From the NCBI GenBank assembly GCA_027077795.1, contig JALWTT010000006.1, positions 310,001-374,000 on the forward strand: 64,000 bases of DNA. The letters run 5' to 3'. Positions 63,629 through 64,000 of the stretch are shown here, in pieces. Position numbers and translations under genes: made by a program. The first letter of the stretch is position 1. Each line of letters starts with the position of its first letter. Origin of the DNA: Thermotogaceae bacterium. Lineage in GTDB: Bacteria; Thermotogota; Thermotogae; Thermotogales; Thermotogaceae. Under the pieces are notes generated by a model. That model was not told the DNA's origin. It saw only the letters and a program-made list of their open reading frames with translations, and did not search any database.

Positions 63629-64000
63629 TTCACGCTTCTCACAACTTTCAGGAGATTTTTAAAAAGTGAGGGCTTCCCAGCGACGACTTCTCCCAATTCT
63701 AGATCGAACGAATCTTTGGATATTGAACTTACAAAGGCTCCAGCTTCCGTTGCTATGAGATACCCAGCTGCCAAGTCCCAAGGGCCGAGTCCTATCTCGA
63801 AGTACCCATCTATCCTTCCAGCAGCCAGGTATGACAGTTCAGCGGCGCAACTCCCGAGTATCCTTATCTCTCTGACTTTCTCGTTCACAACTTCTATCGC
63901 TTTGTAAGTCCAGAGCGTTCCGTTGTGATCGTATGGCCAACCTGTGACCACGAGACTTTTCTCTAGCTTGTTATCACCGCTCTCTATCCTTCTGCCGTTC
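63625..64000 (-). CDS. Inositol-monophosphatase-family protein, N-terminus beyond window
   Basis: Only the last about 124 residues are present. GLGPWDLAAGYLIATEAGA is the second metal-binding block (WDxAAG) of the IMPase/FBPase superfamily, and LGSCAAELSYLAAGRIDGY lies just before it. Members dephosphorylate inositol phosphates, fructose-1,6-bisphosphate or pAp. The reading frame is open to the window edge. The stop overlaps the fliI start by four bases. Confidence 0.9.
   Translation of the reverse strand, partial: NGRRIESGDNKLEKSLVVTGWPYDHNGTLWTYKAIEVVNEKVREIRILGSCAAELSYLAAGRIDGYFEIGLGPWDLAAGYLIATEAGAFVSSISKDSFDLELGEVVAGKPSLFKNLLKVVRSVK

Overview
The window comes from a Thermotogota bacterium close to Thermotoga/Pseudothermotoga. 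Four things point there: a phosphoglycerate kinase-triosephosphate isomerase fusion of 654 codons; an adjacent Omp-alpha/Omp-beta pair of the toga (SLH domain plus coiled coil, followed by a beta-barrel); a CheA-CheW-CheY-FliO-FliP run whose CheY closely resembles the T. maritima protein; and dense operons with ATGA/GTGA/TTGA start-stop overlaps and many TTG or GTG starts. The species cannot be fixed from sequence alone. I see no rRNA, tRNA, CRISPR array or insertion sequence, and no gene-free stretch longer than 300 bases; the longest gap is 25899-26150.

Layout. (1) 1-14816, all minus strand: an apparent very long operon reading right to left. It encodes a Wzz-like chain-length regulator with a C-terminal ATPase, a giant SLBB-repeat polysaccharide-export protein (about 13 repeats), a Wzi-like outer-membrane barrel, a membrane-anchored clan-A glycoside hydrolase, a GH130-like protein, a seven-gene Mrp/Mbh-type Na+/H+ antiporter, then tmk, an orphan ABC-2 permease, a hotdog thioesterase and a YfcE phosphodiesterase. 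(2) 14919-25898, mostly plus strand: fliH, pepF, coaX, an orphan family-5 binding protein, an EF-G-like GTPase, rseP, ispG, a convergent nitrilase-family gene and an encapsulated-ferritin-like protein. (3) 26151-34838, plus strand: a carbohydrate operon (ROK regulator, Gfo/Idh dehydrogenase, ABC sugar importer, DegT aminotransferase, GH4 glycosidase, BadF-type kinase). (4) 34825-38802, minus strand: an MFS transporter with an apparent frameshift at its fifth codon, DegV, a ROK glucokinase and a DHH phosphoesterase.

(5) 38945-45552: a secreted protein of unknown function, proC and a MobA-like nucleotidyltransferase on plus; pgk-tpi, a PEGA-domain protein and htrA on minus. (6) 45657-50815, plus: cinA, cheA, cheW, cheY, fliO, fliP. 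(7) 50899-52938: a radical SAM/SPASM protein and a TetR regulator, with a 20-bp palindrome over the radical SAM promoter. (8) 53017-58432: three large envelope proteins sharing LPP20/FlgT-like modules, one with a von Willebrand A domain and one with TPR-like repeats; I cannot assign them to a described system. (9) 58459-62258: eno and the toga proteins. (10) 62315-64000, minus: fliI and the end of an inositol-monophosphatase-family gene.

The most interesting signals are the 13-SLBB export protein with a duplicated three-repeat unit; the fusion of an Mbh-D membrane domain to a solute-binding-protein-like domain; an A9 tract exactly at the PGK/TIM junction with stops just beyond it in both other frames; the T TTA AAA site at codon 5 of the MFS gene; the VWA/LPP20 three-gene cluster; mutually exclusive hairpins before rseP; and the TetR-type operator.
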